A stretch of DNA of 7,204 nucleotides from an uncultured Actinomycetes bacterium (lineage in GTDB: Bacteria > Actinomycetota > Actinomycetes > Nanopelagicales > Nanopelagicaceae): the NCBI GenBank assembly GCA_903842855.1, contig CAIMNT010000129.1, positions 1 to 7,204 of the forward strand. Direction: 5' to 3'. Numbering within the stretch: the first letter of the stretch is position 1; each line of letters begins with the position of its first letter. The translations under genes and the position numbers were made by a program. Positions 6,963-7,204 of this stretch are shown one piece after another. The notes under the pieces are model-generated. The model was given only the letters and a program-made list of their open reading frames with translations, did no database searches and was not told the origin of the DNA.

Positions 6963-6990
6963 TTGGTATCTCGCAAGGCTGTGATACTTT
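6963..6990 (+). promoter_or_regulatory. Candidate promoter upstream of the rho-position gene
   Basis: TTGGTA (6963-6968) is followed after 16 bp by TACTTT (6985-6990), which fits the actinobacterial TANNNT -10. Alternatively, TGT before GATACT (6983-6988) makes an extended -10. Transcription from here would give a leader of roughly 175 nt. The GTATC/GATAC pentamer recurs at 6966-6970, 6983-6987 (inverted) and 6995-6999. Confidence 0.35.
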
Positions 6991-7027
6991 TGGGGTATCG
7001 AAAAAGGCCGCGCAAGTTCGGCGGACA

Positions 7028-7070
7028 TTATCCGATAAGCGAAAATAAAAAAATCGCAAAAAATCTTATC
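7028..7070 (+). repeat. Inverted repeats in an A-rich stretch upstream of the rho-position gene
   Basis: TTATC-C-GATAA (7028-7038) is a perfect palindrome around one base. GATAAG (7034-7039) is also the reverse complement of CTTATC (7065-7070), and GCGA (7039-7042) pairs with TCGC (7054-7057). The two foldings are mutually exclusive because they share GATAA. The interval includes A-runs of seven and six bases. Confidence 0.35.
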
Positions 7071-7081
7071 TCTGAACTTCC

Positions 7082-7111
7082 TTGAGTTGCTTGAGGTCGA
7101 TCAACTAGAAC
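7082..7111 (+). promoter_or_regulatory. Second candidate promoter, nearer the rho-position gene
   Basis: TTGAGT (7082-7087) and TAGAAC (7106-7111), each four of six to consensus, are 18 bp apart. This would give a leader of about 55 nt. It is no stronger than the upstream candidate; one, both or neither may be real. Confidence 0.25.
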
Positions 7112-7124
7112 TCCACACGGGAGT
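7110..7124 (+). promoter_or_regulatory. Small hairpin in the leader of the rho-position gene
   Basis: ACTCC (7110-7114) pairs with GGAGT (7120-7124) across a 5-nt loop. The right arm contains GGAG, a ribosome-binding-like sequence, but it is about 50 nt from the ATG at 7174, too far to serve it. The function is unknown and the stem is short. Confidence 0.25.
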
Positions 7125-7173
7125 ACTTCGTAAAGGTAAGTAAAACAACAGAAAACGGAACTCAATAACACTA

Positions 7174-7204
7174 ATGAGCGAAACAACAACAAAAGACCGC
7201 CCAG
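7174..7204 (+). CDS. rho: Probable transcription termination factor Rho (partial, first ten codons)
   Basis: ATG at 7174 opens a frame, MSETTTKDRP, that runs off the window. It is the only ATG in this frame after an in-frame TAA at 7141-7143. The identification rests mainly on position: rho follows thrB in many Actinobacteria, and actinobacterial Rho proteins often begin with a short, polar, Thr/Asp-rich N-terminus before a charged insertion. Ten residues contain no diagnostic motif, so sequence alone does not prove it. The upstream ribosome binding site is weak (CGGAA, 7156-7160, 13 nt away). Confidence 0.55.
   Translation, partial: MSETTTKDRP

Noticed and set aside
6936..6965. Terminator around ACAGCCCATGGGGTGT followed by T-rich sequence
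   Set aside because: The palindrome has a mismatch and essentially no loop, and the T-run is about eight bases downstream of it; too weak to call.
6943..6984. 13-codon ORF after thrB (possible leader peptide)
   Set aside because: No ribosome binding site, no residue bias linked to regulation, and it overlaps the candidate promoter.

Overview
This window is a compact actinobacterial chromosome segment dominated by amino-acid biosynthesis. The order argS - lysA - hom - thrC - thrB - rho is the classical arrangement of Actinobacteria (argS-lysA in corynebacteria, hom-thrC-thrB followed by rho in mycobacteria and streptomycetes). Base composition looks close to balanced rather than very GC-rich, and the coding genes are tightly packed. 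This would fit a streamlined, moderate-GC actinobacterium such as a freshwater acI/Nanopelagicales or Luna-type lineage. That lineage guess is an inference; the phylum-level call is well supported by gene order and protein motifs.

Layout: (1) bases 1-195, minus strand: the N-terminal 65 residues of an exported sugar-binding protein resembling the XylF/ChvE family, cut by the window edge. (2) 196-446: a divergent intergenic region with a good sigma-70-like promoter for argS (326-354), a perfect 8-bp-arm palindrome over its -35 box (311-331), and a hairpin in the argS leader (386-407). (3) 447-3487: argS and lysA, two bases apart. (4) 3488-3596: a 109-bp gap with a 10-bp-arm hairpin/palindrome and an AT-rich 12-bp palindrome ahead of hom. 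(5) 3597-6924: hom, thrC and thrB, joined by one-base stop/start overlaps (TGATG, TAATG). (6) 6925-7173: a 249-bp non-coding stretch with candidate promoters and several inverted repeats. (7) 7174-7204: the first ten codons of a gene that is probably rho by position.

Functionally, lysA makes lysine from meso-diaminopimelate, while hom, thrC and thrB turn aspartate semialdehyde into threonine; both are branches of the aspartate pathway. argS charges arginine onto tRNA. All five complete genes look intact, with their catalytic motifs present. I found no mobile element, CRISPR array, tRNA, rRNA or clear new system. The points worth a second look are regulatory: the palindrome at the argS/transporter boundary, an arginine-codon-rich open stretch just before argS, the paired palindromes before hom, the long structured region before rho, and the apparent absence of a lipobox in the binding protein.
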